Made by a program: the position numbers and the translations under genes. From assembly GCA_964430695.1 (NCBI GenBank), contig CAYSFO010000059.1, positions 1 to 6,200 of the forward strand: a stretch of 6,200 nucleotides of DNA. The letters are read 5' to 3'. This document shows, piece by piece, positions 1-5,050 of this stretch (its first letter is position 1; each line of letters opens with the position of its first letter). The notes beneath the pieces are model-generated. The model was not told the DNA's origin, did no database searches, and worked only from the letters and a program-made list of their open reading frames with translations. Origin of the DNA: MGBC108787 sp964430695 (GTDB lineage: Bacteria > Bacillota_I > Bacilli_A > RF39 > UBA660).

Positions 1-294
1 TATGAATACTTTATCAGTGATATAGAACAAGATCCAGGAGAGAATGTAAGTGGAACAACAATAGATGGAAATCTAGAAGTCACAAAAGAAGGAACAAGTT
101 ATATCTATTACAGGATTGTAGGAACGAGTGGAGCAAGAAGTAACTGGAGTAAGGGAGAGTTAGTAAATATCTACTATAGAGCAAGTTCAGTTACTTATAG
201 AGATACAACAGTAGAAGACGAATTAAATAAACTATATGAATTACTGAAAGAAAAGGAAGAAGAAGGAGGAGAGGAAAATGGAATGGAAGAATAA
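1..294 (+). CDS. C-terminal end of a surface/secreted repeat protein (partial)
   Basis: This reading frame is open from the left edge to a TAA at 292-294, giving about 97 residues; the start lies outside the window. The first half is rich in T, S, G, Y and V, with a segment around GNLEVTKEGTSYIYYRIVG that looks like the last strands of an Ig-like or fibronectin-III-like beta domain, as found in repetitive surface proteins of gut Bacillota. Next comes a short motif, VTYRDTTVEDELNKLYELL, and then an acidic Glu/Gly-rich tail. The motif resembles the mature N-terminus of the secreted protein at 707. There is no LPXTG sorting signal or membrane helix at this C-terminus. The last 17 bases overlap the next gene, so the two are co-transcribed and probably translationally coupled. 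The exact function is unknown; an extracellular structural or adhesive role is inferred. Confidence 0.75.
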   Translation, partial: YEYFISDIEQDPGENVSGTTIDGNLEVTKEGTSYIYYRIVGTSGARSNWSKGELVNIYYRASSVTYRDTTVEDELNKLYELLKEKEEEGGEENGMEE

Positions 295-703
295 AAAGAT
301 AATCCCAATGATTATTATAGGAGTCATAGTAATAGCACTAATCATTATACTTGCTATTAACCTAACAAAGAAAGATAAACCAACAAATAACCCAAATAAC
401 CAACCAACAGAAGTAGAAGAGAATAGAAGAGCAAGTGATACCATAGATAATTTTGAGTTCACATTAGAAGAAGTGAAATATGAAAACAATTCCACCGAAT
501 TTAAAGTAAAAATAACGAATAAAAGTAATGAGGCAAAATACTTAAATGAATTCCTAATTAGAGTAAAAGACAGTGAAGGGAATCAAATAGCAAGTGTATA
601 TGGAATCGTAGAGAAAGAAATAGAAGGGGAAGAAAGAATAAGTTGCTATTATGGAGGAGATATAAGTAACTTTGGAAGTATAGAATATGAGATAGAGAGG
701 TAG
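278..703 (+). CDS. membrane-anchored FxLYD-like extracellular protein
   Basis: This is a protein of 141 residues. A short Lys-rich cytoplasmic start is followed by one hydrophobic helix at about residues 8-29 (IIPMIIIGVIVIALIIILAI), then a Lys/Asn/Pro-rich linker to about residue 50. The C-terminal domain, roughly residues 57-141, begins IDNFEFTLEEVKYENN and contains FKVKITNKSNEAKYLNEFLI. That pattern matches the beta-sandwich FxLYD/DUF4352-type domains of Gram-positive surface proteins. It has no lipobox Cys, so a membrane anchor rather than a lipoprotein is expected. The start at 278 is supported by GGAGGA at 265-270, which lies inside the coding end of the upstream gene. The stop is followed after 3 bases by the next ATG, so this is the middle gene of a three-gene envelope operon. 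A binding or assembly role at the cell surface is inferred from the fold and the context. Confidence 0.8.
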   Translation: MEWKNKKIIPMIIIGVIVIALIIILAINLTKKDKPTNNPNNQPTEVEENRRASDTIDNFEFTLEEVKYENNSTEFKVKITNKSNEAKYLNEFLIRVKDSEGNQIASVYGIVEKEIEGEERISCYYGGDISNFGSIEYEIER

Positions 704-706
704 TAT

Positions 707-1840
707 ATGAAAAGGATAATAAAAATAATAACAATTATAGCATTATTAATGATACCACAAGTAAAAGCAATCACAAGTGATGAAGTCATATATCAAGATG
801 ACACAGTTACAAAAGCGTTAGATGAACTAAACGTATGTGCAACTGGAGGAGATGCAACATCAGATGAAATACTAAGTGGAAAGACAGCATATGTACAAGG
901 AAAGTTAGTTGTAGGAACCATACCAAGTAAAGGAGCAGCGACGTATACACCAAGTACAACAAACCAAATCATATCTGCAGGTCAATATCTAAGTAAAGCT
1001 CAAATCATCAAAGGAGATAGTAACCTAAAAGCAGGAAATATAGCATGTGGAGTAACCATATTTGGAGTAACAGGAACGAAAGATTGTGCACCGTCAACGC
1101 TCTTAAGTGGATTATATACAACAGCCAAAATAGGAGAGTATGTCCAAATGACACCAATAAGTACATCATATACTATCTCAACAAGCCTAACAGGATATGA
1201 TAGTGCTCAAACCATTAAACCAAGTGAGTTAAAGTTATGGCGAATTATTCGATTCAATGATGATGGAACCATTGAAATGGTATCAGAATATGTATCGAGT
1301 AAAGCAGTATATTTTAGTGGAGAAACAGGGTATAAAAATTTAGTTAATGGATTAAATACAATAGCAGCTCAATATGCAAATGCAAACTATACAGTAGCAA
1401 CAAGACATATGGGATATAATAATCAAACGGCGACTATAACTACATCATTATCTAAATCTAACTGTGGTGGAAATAGTACGAATAGTAATAGTTATGAATC
1501 AAGTGGATGTGGAGATGTGTCCTATCAAGCCGATGCAAATCTGGTGAGAAGTATATATGGAAATATAAAAGCTAATAAAGTAACAGCAACGACAACTGCA
1601 ACATCTTATTGGATTTCTTCTCGCTATTACAGCCTGGGGAGTCCCCTGTGTGAGTGGAGGGGTCGCTACGTGTACACTGATGGGAGTTATAAATTGGAAC
1701 GACTGCACGCCGCCAGCGATAATGGGACCCTTTATACGAGTGGGATCTCGGCCTCAATTCGTCCTATTGTGACTCTAAAGTCTGGAGTCACAGCAGATAG
1801 TGGATCTGGAACGAAAGCAAAACCTTGGGTATTATCGTAA
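707..1840 (+). CDS. secreted protein with C-terminal variable, lectin-like module
   Basis: This is a 377-residue secreted protein. A classical signal peptide (KR-rich start, hydrophobic core, ...QVKA) ends near Ala21. Residues 22-38 carry VIYQDDTVTKALDELN, a motif also present at the end of the upstream partial protein. Residues about 52-125 (ILSGKTAYVQGKLVVGTIPS...IFGVTGT) match a repeat common in phage tail fibres and Bacillota surface proteins. Residues about 175-250 begin LWRIIRFNDDGTIEMVSEY. The C-terminal module runs from YWISSR (301-306) to SIRPIV (350-355) and ends GSGTKAKPWVLS. The DNA for residues about 306-352 is GC-rich and adenine-poor, unlike the rest of the gene. GAGAGG at 695-700 supports the start. 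No anchor is seen, so attachment is probably through partners encoded upstream. The layout resembles target proteins of diversity-generating retroelements, but no template repeat or reverse transcriptase is in the window. Confidence 0.8.
   Translation: MKRIIKIITIIALLMIPQVKAITSDEVIYQDDTVTKALDELNVCATGGDATSDEILSGKTAYVQGKLVVGTIPSKGAATYTPSTTNQIISAGQYLSKAQIIKGDSNLKAGNIACGVTIFGVTGTKDCAPSTLLSGLYTTAKIGEYVQMTPISTSYTISTSLTGYDSAQTIKPSELKLWRIIRFNDDGTIEMVSEYVSSKAVYFSGETGYKNLVNGLNTIAAQYANANYTVATRHMGYNNQTATITTSLSKSNCGGNSTNSNSYESSGCGDVSYQADANLVRSIYGNIKANKVTATTTATSYWISSRYYSLGSPLCEWRGRYVYTDGSYKLERLHAASDNGTLYTSGISASIRPIVTLKSGVTADSGSGTKAKPWVLS
1622..1765 (+). other. candidate variable region inside the 707-1840 gene
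   Basis: By direct count, A is 10/60 in 1621-1680, 17/60 in 1681-1740 and 14/60 in 1741-1800, against 27/60 in 1561-1620 and 29/60 in 1321-1380. GC is 35/60, 30/60 and 29/60, against 18/60 and 16/60. Codons here often end in C or G (CGC, TAC, AGC, GCC, CTG, GGG), while the rest of the gene prefers A/T endings. The frame stays open and the block sits between the conserved-looking YWISSR and SIRPIVTLKS. Adenine loss in a C-terminal ligand-binding module is what adenine-directed retroelement mutagenesis would leave; import of a GC-rich cassette by recombination is the main alternative. Confidence 0.5.
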
Positions 1841-1842
1841 AA

Positions 1843-1862
1843 TAAATAAATAAATAAATAAA
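1843..1862. repeat. TAAA tetranucleotide microsatellite (5 copies)
   Basis: Five perfect tandem copies of TAAA begin two bases after the stop codon of the secreted protein. A tract of this type can change length by slipped-strand mispairing. It lies outside any reading frame, so a length change would alter only the 3' untranslated region or the spacing to the Xre gene. Confidence 0.9.
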
Positions 1863-1894
1863 GAAAGTATAAGGTCAAGGACAGCCTAAAAGTA

Positions 1895-1907
1895 ATATAT
1901 ATATATA
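1895..1907. repeat. AT dinucleotide tract upstream of the Xre gene
   Basis: A run of about six alternating AT units lies 22-34 bases before the Xre-type start codon. It could serve as a degenerate -10 element, and its length could tune a promoter there, but no convincing -35 partner is visible. Confidence 0.6.
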
Positions 1908-1928
1908 GAAAAATAAGGAAGTATTATC

Positions 1929-2120
1929 ATGAATATAGTCAATTTAAAAATTCTTAGAAAATCTAGAGGATATTCGCAACAAGCATTAGCAGAAAAACTT
2001 GGAATCAAACAACAACAATATGCTCGGTATGAAGGTGGAGTAAACGAAATCAATTTAAAGATGTTTTTAAAAATATTAAAAGCATGTAATTATGAAATCA
2101 AAATAGAAGAAAAAAAGTAA
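1929..2120 (+). CDS. small Xre-family helix-turn-helix regulator
   Basis: This 63-residue protein is almost entirely one HTH_3/Cro-CI domain. Helices 2 and 3 are visible as YSQQALAEKLGIKQQQYARYE (about residues 19-39), with the typical Q-x-x-L-A-x-x-L-G-I and Y-x-R-Y-E signature. The rest (NLKMFLKILKACNYEIKI) forms the closing helices. It has no extra sensor or dimerisation domain, so it is at the short end of the family and resembles phage- or antitoxin-type repressors. AAGGAAG at 1915-1921 sets the start. It is separated from the surface operon by 88 bp containing simple repeats, and the promoter of the downstream antisense RNA begins immediately after its stop codon. Its targets are unknown; autoregulation or control of neighbouring genes is inference. 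Confidence 0.85.
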   Translation: MNIVNLKILRKSRGYSQQALAEKLGIKQQQYARYEGGVNEINLKMFLKILKACNYEIKIEEKK

Positions 2121-2148
2121 TTGTAATTTATATAAAAAAGATTATAAT
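2121..2148 (+). promoter_or_regulatory. promoter of antisense RNA 1
   Basis: The -35 TTGTAA (2121-2126) and a perfect -10 TATAAT (2143-2148) are separated by 16 bp, predicting a transcript start near 2155. The -35 abuts the stop codon of the Xre gene, so the RNA has its own promoter as well as possible read-through. Confidence 0.65.
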
Positions 2149-2154
2149 TAAATT

Positions 2155-2227
2155 GTAAGTGTTACCAATTATGATAACGCCTACAGGTTTGGTGGCGTTA
2201 TGCTATTTACTAGCTGACGTCTTTTTT
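2155..2227 (+). ncRNA. candidate antisense antitoxin RNA 1
   Basis: This short plus-strand transcription unit of about 73 nt lies between a consensus-like promoter and a strong intrinsic terminator, with no open reading frame of its own. Its 3' part overlaps and is complementary to the last codons and the 3' region of the minus-strand peptide gene at 2203-2295. It contains two competing hairpins: ATAACGCC/GGCGTTAT (2174-2181 with 2194-2201) and the terminator stem (2194-2221). Size, convergent orientation and overlap match the antitoxin RNAs of type I modules such as RNAII of the Fst/par family. The 5' end is predicted from the promoter only. Confidence 0.55.
2194..2227 (+). terminator. rho-independent terminator of antisense RNA 1
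   Basis: GGCGTTA (2194-2200) pairs with TGACGTC (2215-2221, including G-U pairs). After a bulged T at 2201, GCTA (2202-2205) pairs with TAGC (2211-2214) around the loop TTTAC. Six T residues follow at 2222-2227. It would also end read-through from the Xre gene. Confidence 0.8.
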
Positions 2228-2295
2228 ACTGCCTCTAAAAAGATAAACAGTAAAAATAGAATAATTACTTTAAGAAAATGAATTTCTTGTTTCAT
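2203..2295 (-). CDS. 30-residue hydrophobic peptide, candidate type I toxin 1
   Basis: This small gene starts at 2295 (ATG) and ends with TAG at 2205-2203. Its 30-residue product has a short charged start (MKQEIHFLK), a hydrophobic core (VIILFLLFIFLEAV, about residues 10-23) and a basic, polar tail (KKTSASK). That is the usual plan of single-span type I toxins that insert into the membrane. GGAGGT (minus strand, 2308-2303) lies 7 nt before the ATG, one of the best ribosome binding sites in the window. A minus-strand promoter at 2432-2405 gives a leader of about 100 nt. A short plus-strand RNA converges on the 3' end. The peptide lacks the mid-helix proline/glycine pattern of Fst, so it is not a clear family member. 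It is too short for routine gene calling; toxicity is inferred from architecture. Confidence 0.6.
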   Translation of the reverse strand: MKQEIHFLKVIILFLLFIFLEAVKKTSASK

Positions 2296-2302
2296 AGAAA
2301 CT

Positions 2303-2308
2303 ACCTCC
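2303..2308 (-). promoter_or_regulatory. strong RBS of peptide gene 1
   Basis: GGAGGT on the minus strand, 7 nt before the ATG at 2295, is what makes this 30-codon frame credible as a gene. Confidence 0.75.
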
Positions 2309-2404
2309 ACTAAAATAGAACCAGTCAAAACAACCAAATGCCCCCGAAAGAACAAAATCCTAATATAGTTTTGTAGACGTCACAAATCAGTAACACGAGT
2401 GGTT

Positions 2405-2432
2405 ATTATAAATATAAATAAATACAGTTCAA
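2405..2432 (-). promoter_or_regulatory. promoter of toxin mRNA 1
   Basis: Read on the minus strand, TTGAAC (2432-2427), a 16-bp spacer and a perfect TATAAT (2410-2405) predict a start near 2398. The predicted mRNA 5' end, GTGTTACTGATT (2396-2385), can pair with AATTGGTAACAC (minus strand, 2170-2159) downstream of the stop codon: 12 bp with two G-U pairs. Confidence 0.6.
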
Positions 2433-2447
2433 TACATTCGACAAAAG

Positions 2448-2476
2448 TAGTCAAAACATTTTTGGTCTGTTATACT
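2448..2476 (+). promoter_or_regulatory. promoter of the GNAT-regulator-kinase operon
   Basis: TAGTCA (2448-2453, four of six matches to the -35 consensus), a 17-bp spacer and TATACT (2471-2476) lie just upstream of a GGAGG at 2489-2493. The start would be near 2483, giving a leader of about 16 nt. It is divergent from the promoter of toxin mRNA 1, with only about 15 bp between the -35 elements. Confidence 0.5.
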
Positions 2477-2498
2477 ATTATTAGTTTTGGAGGTTTAA

Positions 2499-2891
2499 AT
2501 GAAAATTGTTTTAAAAGAGGCTACTAGTGGAGAACATATAAAAAAGAATATGAAATACTTTTATGTTTATGATAAAGAAAATCCTTTTGATTTGGATGGT
2601 TTTGATGATAGTGAAAGAAAAGCATTTGTAATCATTGGGTCTGTAAGAGAATATACATCTGAAAAGATTCTGGATATGGATATTGCCGATTGGATTTGGT
2701 ATAGTGGTGGAAATGCGAAAGCTCCAAATTACAAAAATAAAGGATATGGAAAAGCTTTATTTGCTCATTTAATGGATGAAGTGTTGCCTACAAAAGAGGA
2801 TGCTTCTCTTTGGAAAATTACAATAGGGCATTCTTTAGATGATGCGACTTCTTTTTATGAGCATCATTTTTCAAAAGAAAGAGGAAGATAG
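2499..2891 (+). CDS. GNAT-like N-acetyltransferase
   Basis: This 130-residue cytoplasmic protein has the two landmarks of the GNAT fold. The acetyl-CoA pyrophosphate-binding loop is around residues 79-90, KNKGYGKALFAH, where the usual Q/R-x-x-G-x-G/A has Lys in the first place. A motif-B-like segment, DATSFYEHHF, lies at about 115-124. Substrate binding cannot be read from the sequence. It is a little shorter than the typical 140-170 residues and ends soon after motif B with KERGR, so the last strand may be reduced. GGAGG at 2489-2493 supports the ATG. The response regulator begins 4 bases after its stop, so it heads a three-gene operon. Acetyltransferases near two-component systems often modify antibiotics, peptides or envelope components, but no such role can be assigned here. 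Confidence 0.7.
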   Translation: MKIVLKEATSGEHIKKNMKYFYVYDKENPFDLDGFDDSERKAFVIIGSVREYTSEKILDMDIADWIWYSGGNAKAPNYKNKGYGKALFAHLMDEVLPTKEDASLWKITIGHSLDDATSFYEHHFSKERGR

Positions 2892-2895
2892 AAAT

Positions 2896-3558
2896 ATGAA
2901 AACTATTTTATTAATAGAAGACAATGAAGCAATTACAAAAGGATTAGATTATTTATTTTTTCAAAATGATTTTTTATTACTTGCGGCAGGAACACTAAAA
3001 AAAGCAAAAGAATTCATTGAAACAAAAGAATATGATTTAATTATTTTAGATGTAACTTTACCAGATGGAGATGGTTTTACTTTTTATAAAGAAATGAGAA
3101 AATCTATCCATGTTCCTGTTATTTTTTTAACAGCTAAGGACTTAGAAGATGATATTGTAACAGGTTTAGAACTAGGTGCTGCTGATTATATTGTAAAGCC
3201 TTTTCGAAATCGAGAATTGATTCTTCGTGTAAATAATGCTTTAAGAGTAAATCAAGAAGAGAATAAAATCCTACAGATTAAAGATATAAAAATAGATAGA
3301 GATTGTATGAAAGTAACTCGGGATTCTAAAGAAATTGATTTAACTACTTTAGAATATAAATTATTTTTACTATTAGCAGAAAATAGTAATCATGTGGTTA
3401 CAAGGGATGTTATTTTAGATAAAATATGGGATGAATCAGGAAATTATGTGAATGATAATACTTTATCTGTTTATATTAAACGAATTCGTGAAAAGTTAGG
3501 GAATGACGATGTAATTAAGACAATTAAAGGGGTAGGATACCTGGTGAATAGAGAATGA
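2896..3558 (+). CDS. OmpR/PhoB-family response regulator
   Basis: This 220-residue two-domain transcription factor has an N-terminal receiver (about residues 1-115) with the full active site: acidic pair E8/D9, phospho-acceptor D52 in LIILDVTLPDGDGF, T79 in FLTAKD, and K101 in YIVKPF. The C-terminal winged helix (about 125-220) shows LTTLEYKLFLLLAEN, the recognition region VNDNTLSVYIKRIREKL and the closing IKTIKGVGYLV. Phosphorylation by the adjacent kinase should promote dimerisation and DNA binding. The start at 2896 is preferred over an in-frame ATG at 2839: it matches the family N-terminus MKTILLIEDNE, has GAGGAAG at 2881-2887 upstream, and avoids a long overlap with the GNAT gene. Its stop overlaps the kinase start as ATGA. 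No target promoter can be assigned from the window. Confidence 0.95.
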   Translation: MKTILLIEDNEAITKGLDYLFFQNDFLLLAAGTLKKAKEFIETKEYDLIILDVTLPDGDGFTFYKEMRKSIHVPVIFLTAKDLEDDIVTGLELGAADYIVKPFRNRELILRVNNALRVNQEENKILQIKDIKIDRDCMKVTRDSKEIDLTTLEYKLFLLLAENSNHVVTRDVILDKIWDESGNYVNDNTLSVYIKRIREKLGNDDVIKTIKGVGYLVNRE

Positions 3559-4763
3559 AAAATGAAAGAGTAAAAATTTTATTCGGAGGAGTTTTATTCT
3601 ATTTTGCTTTTAGTATTTTAGCTATTTGGATTACACGATACGAATATCAATCTTATAAAAATAGTGTAAATACGTTTGTTTATGGTGTTGTGGATACACT
3701 AAAGAAAAGTGATTCCAATTTTTCGGAAGAAAAAATGATTGAGTTATTAAATAATGATAAAAATATTGCTTATGATGATTTGTTTAAAAAATATGGAATT
3801 ACAGAAGATTCTTCTGTTTTGTATCGTTTAGAACTTAGTTATCGTAATCAATTGTATCTTCATTTGTTTTTCGTGTTTTTAGGTGTACTTTCATTTTTCC
3901 TTTTCTTTTTTTGGTATTTTTCTAAGAAAGAAAGACGGATTAAAGAAATCACGAATTATATGAGAGAAATTAACCGTAAGAATTATATTCTGGGGATTGA
4001 AGAGAATGGAGAAGGGGAATTATCTATTCTACAAAATGAAGTGTATAAAACAACCATTATGCTTCGTGAAGAAAGTGAATATTTAAAAAAAGAAAAATTA
4101 GGTTTAAAGGATTCTATTTCGGATATTTCGCATCAATTAAAGACACCACTTACTTCTATATTAATTATGTTAGATAATATTTTGGATAATCCAAATATGG
4201 ATGAAAATACAAAAAATGATTTTATCGTTAATGTTCGCCATCAAGTAGAAAATATCAATTTTTTAATCGTATCACTTTTAAAATTATCTAGATTTGATGC
4301 AAATGTCGTAGAATTTAAACGAGAAAAGATACATGTATCTAAGTTGATTGAAGCAGTTGTTCAAAATGTGGAAGTATTACGAGAAGTAAAGAATATTGAA
4401 ATAAAGGTTGCTGTGGATAAAAAAGCAACCTTTATAGGGGATTATCATTGGGAATTAGAAGCCATTACGAATATTGTTAAGAATGCTATTGAGCATTCGG
4501 AGGAACAGGAAGAAGTAATTATAAAAGTAGTCGATAATACCATGTATACCAAAATTGTGATTCAAGATCATGGCGTTGGAATGAGTGAAAAAGATTTAAA
4601 AAATATTTTTAAACGTTTTTATAAAGGAGAAGATAGTTCTAATGACAGTATTGGAATAGGTTTAAATTTAGCAAAGAATATTATTGAAAAAGATAATGGT
4701 TATATTAAAGTTGATTCTAAAAGGGGTGTTGGAACTATTTTTGAAATACGTTATATGAGATGA
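3555..4763 (+). CDS. membrane sensor histidine kinase
   Basis: This 402-residue kinase has two transmembrane helices, about residues 8-27 and 101-122, flanking an extracellular loop of about 73 residues. A cytoplasmic linker and coiled region lead to the HisKA domain, with phospho-acceptor His193 in SISDISHQLKTPLTSIL. The HATPase_c domain shows the N box (NIVKNAIEHS, about 306-315), the G1 box (DHGVGMS, 338-344), the F box (FKRFYKG) and the G2 box (GIGLNLAKNII, 367-377). All catalytic motifs are intact. The start overlaps the regulator stop by 4 bases, so the two are translationally coupled and almost certainly cognate. The loop is larger than in intramembrane-sensing BceS-type kinases, and no ABC transporter follows, so the stimulus is unknown. 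The closest general comparison is VanS/PhoR-like kinases of Bacillota. A terminator about 80 bp downstream can end the operon. Confidence 0.95.
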   Translation: MKNERVKILFGGVLFYFAFSILAIWITRYEYQSYKNSVNTFVYGVVDTLKKSDSNFSEEKMIELLNNDKNIAYDDLFKKYGITEDSSVLYRLELSYRNQLYLHLFFVFLGVLSFFLFFFWYFSKKERRIKEITNYMREINRKNYILGIEENGEGELSILQNEVYKTTIMLREESEYLKKEKLGLKDSISDISHQLKTPLTSILIMLDNILDNPNMDENTKNDFIVNVRHQVENINFLIVSLLKLSRFDANVVEFKREKIHVSKLIEAVVQNVEVLREVKNIEIKVAVDKKATFIGDYHWELEAITNIVKNAIEHSEEQEEVIIKVVDNTMYTKIVIQDHGVGMSEKDLKNIFKRFYKGEDSSNDSIGIGLNLAKNIIEKDNGYIKVDSKRGVGTIFEIRYMR

Positions 4764-4773
4764 AATTTATTCC

Positions 4774-4802
4774 TTTACATTTATTTAAATTTATATTATT
4801 CT
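4774..4802 (+). promoter_or_regulatory. promoter of antisense RNA 2
   Basis: TTTACA (4774-4779), a 17-bp spacer and TATTCT (4797-4802) predict a start near 4809, two bases before the first hairpin of the RNA. The position fits well, but the elements are only moderately close to consensus in an AT-rich region. Confidence 0.5.
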
Positions 4803-4808
4803 TAATTT

Positions 4809-4874
4809 AAGCGAGACACTTCTATAAGTGCTTGCTATACGGCAAACACTTTCCGTAATGGATAGTGTTTTTTT
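4809..4874 (+). ncRNA. candidate antisense antitoxin RNA 2
   Basis: This predicted RNA of about 66 nt has two tandem stem-loops. The first is GCGAG/CTTGC continuing after a bulged A into CACTT/AAGTG (4811-4835, loop CTAT). The second is the intrinsic terminator at 4844-4874. It runs convergent to the minus-strand peptide gene at 4913-4984 and overlaps its predicted 3' untranslated region, not its coding part. GCAAACACT (4842-4850) recurs exactly at 5019-5027, in the predicted leader of the peptide mRNA, so this RNA could pair with the leader in trans. Such a shared repeat is the hallmark of Fst/par-type antitoxin RNAs. It could instead be only the 3' end of the kinase mRNA. Confidence 0.55.
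4844..4874 (+). terminator. rho-independent terminator after kinase operon / antisense RNA 2
   Basis: AAACACT-T-TCC (4844-4854) pairs with GGA-T-AGTGTTT (4860-4870): ten base pairs with one T-T mismatch and the loop GTAAT. A run of seven T residues occupies 4868-4874, its first three also forming the end of the stem. It serves both the short RNA and the upstream kinase transcript. Confidence 0.85.
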
Positions 4875-4912
4875 AATCTTCCTTTCTACCAAAACCCATC
4901 TGAATAAATCAT

Positions 4913-4984
4913 CTAGCGAAATAGTATCAAGAGAATGATTATAACAATCAATAATAAAATAAGAATGTCTTTTTTATTAATCAT
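4913..4984 (-). CDS. 23-residue hydrophobic peptide, candidate type I toxin 2
   Basis: This small gene starts at 4984 (ATG) and ends with TAG at 4915-4913. Its 23-residue product has a polar, charged head (MINKKD), an unbroken run of Ile, Leu and Val with one Phe, and a terminal Arg: a single membrane-spanning helix. Composition and length resemble Ibs- or TisB-like type I toxins only in a general way; no sequence family is recognised. GGAGGT (minus strand, 4996-4991) lies 6 nt before the ATG. A promoter at 5079-5051 gives a leader of about 60 nt. Unlike locus 1, the convergent RNA stops 38 bp beyond the stop codon, in the 3' untranslated region. Membrane toxicity and RNA control are inferred from architecture; a small membrane regulator of the neighbouring kinase is an alternative. 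Confidence 0.55.
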   Translation of the reverse strand: MINKKDILILLLIVIIILLILFR

Positions 4985-4990
4985 GCAGCT

Positions 4991-4996
4991 ACCTCC
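4991..4996 (-). promoter_or_regulatory. strong RBS of peptide gene 2
   Basis: GGAGGT on the minus strand, 6 nt before the ATG at 4984, shares the wider context GGAGGTAG with peptide gene 1. It is the main evidence that the 23-codon frame is translated. Confidence 0.7.
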
Positions 4997-5050
4997 ATAA
5001 AATTATTTTAAAAAAGTAGCAAACACTAATACATTGCATCTCGCAAGTAC

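Larger units (their letters stand above)
4842..5027. repeat. 9-bp direct repeat GCAAACACT (4842-4850 and 5019-5027)
   Basis: The two exact copies lie in the terminator arm of antisense RNA 2 and in the predicted 5' leader of toxin mRNA 2, about 18-26 nt from its start. Because the two RNAs are made from opposite strands, the copies are complementary and could form the first contact between antitoxin and toxin mRNA. Confidence 0.6.

Noticed and set aside
241..495. Hydrophobic 84-residue minus-strand frame
   Set aside because: It lies antisense to the end of the first gene and the N-terminal membrane segment of the second; its Phe/Ser/Ile-rich composition is what the complement of AT-rich coding DNA gives, and no RBS is seen.
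1499..1757. Two minus-strand frames (69 and 61 residues) across the variable block
   Set aside because: They exist because the GC-rich block lacks stops on the other strand. They have no RBS and no family resemblance.
2203..2295. Assigning peptide 1 to the Fst/Ldr family by name
   Set aside because: Length and layout fit, but the conserved mid-helix Pro/Gly features of Fst are absent, so only the architecture is claimed.
1841..2500. Template repeat for the variable block
   Set aside because: I looked for a near-copy of 1622-1790 here and in the rest of the window and found none, and no reverse-transcriptase motif is encoded.
2839..2895. Upstream in-frame start for the response regulator
   Set aside because: It would add 19 residues that overlap the GNAT gene and precede the canonical receiver start MKTILLIEDNE; the ATG at 2896 has the better RBS.
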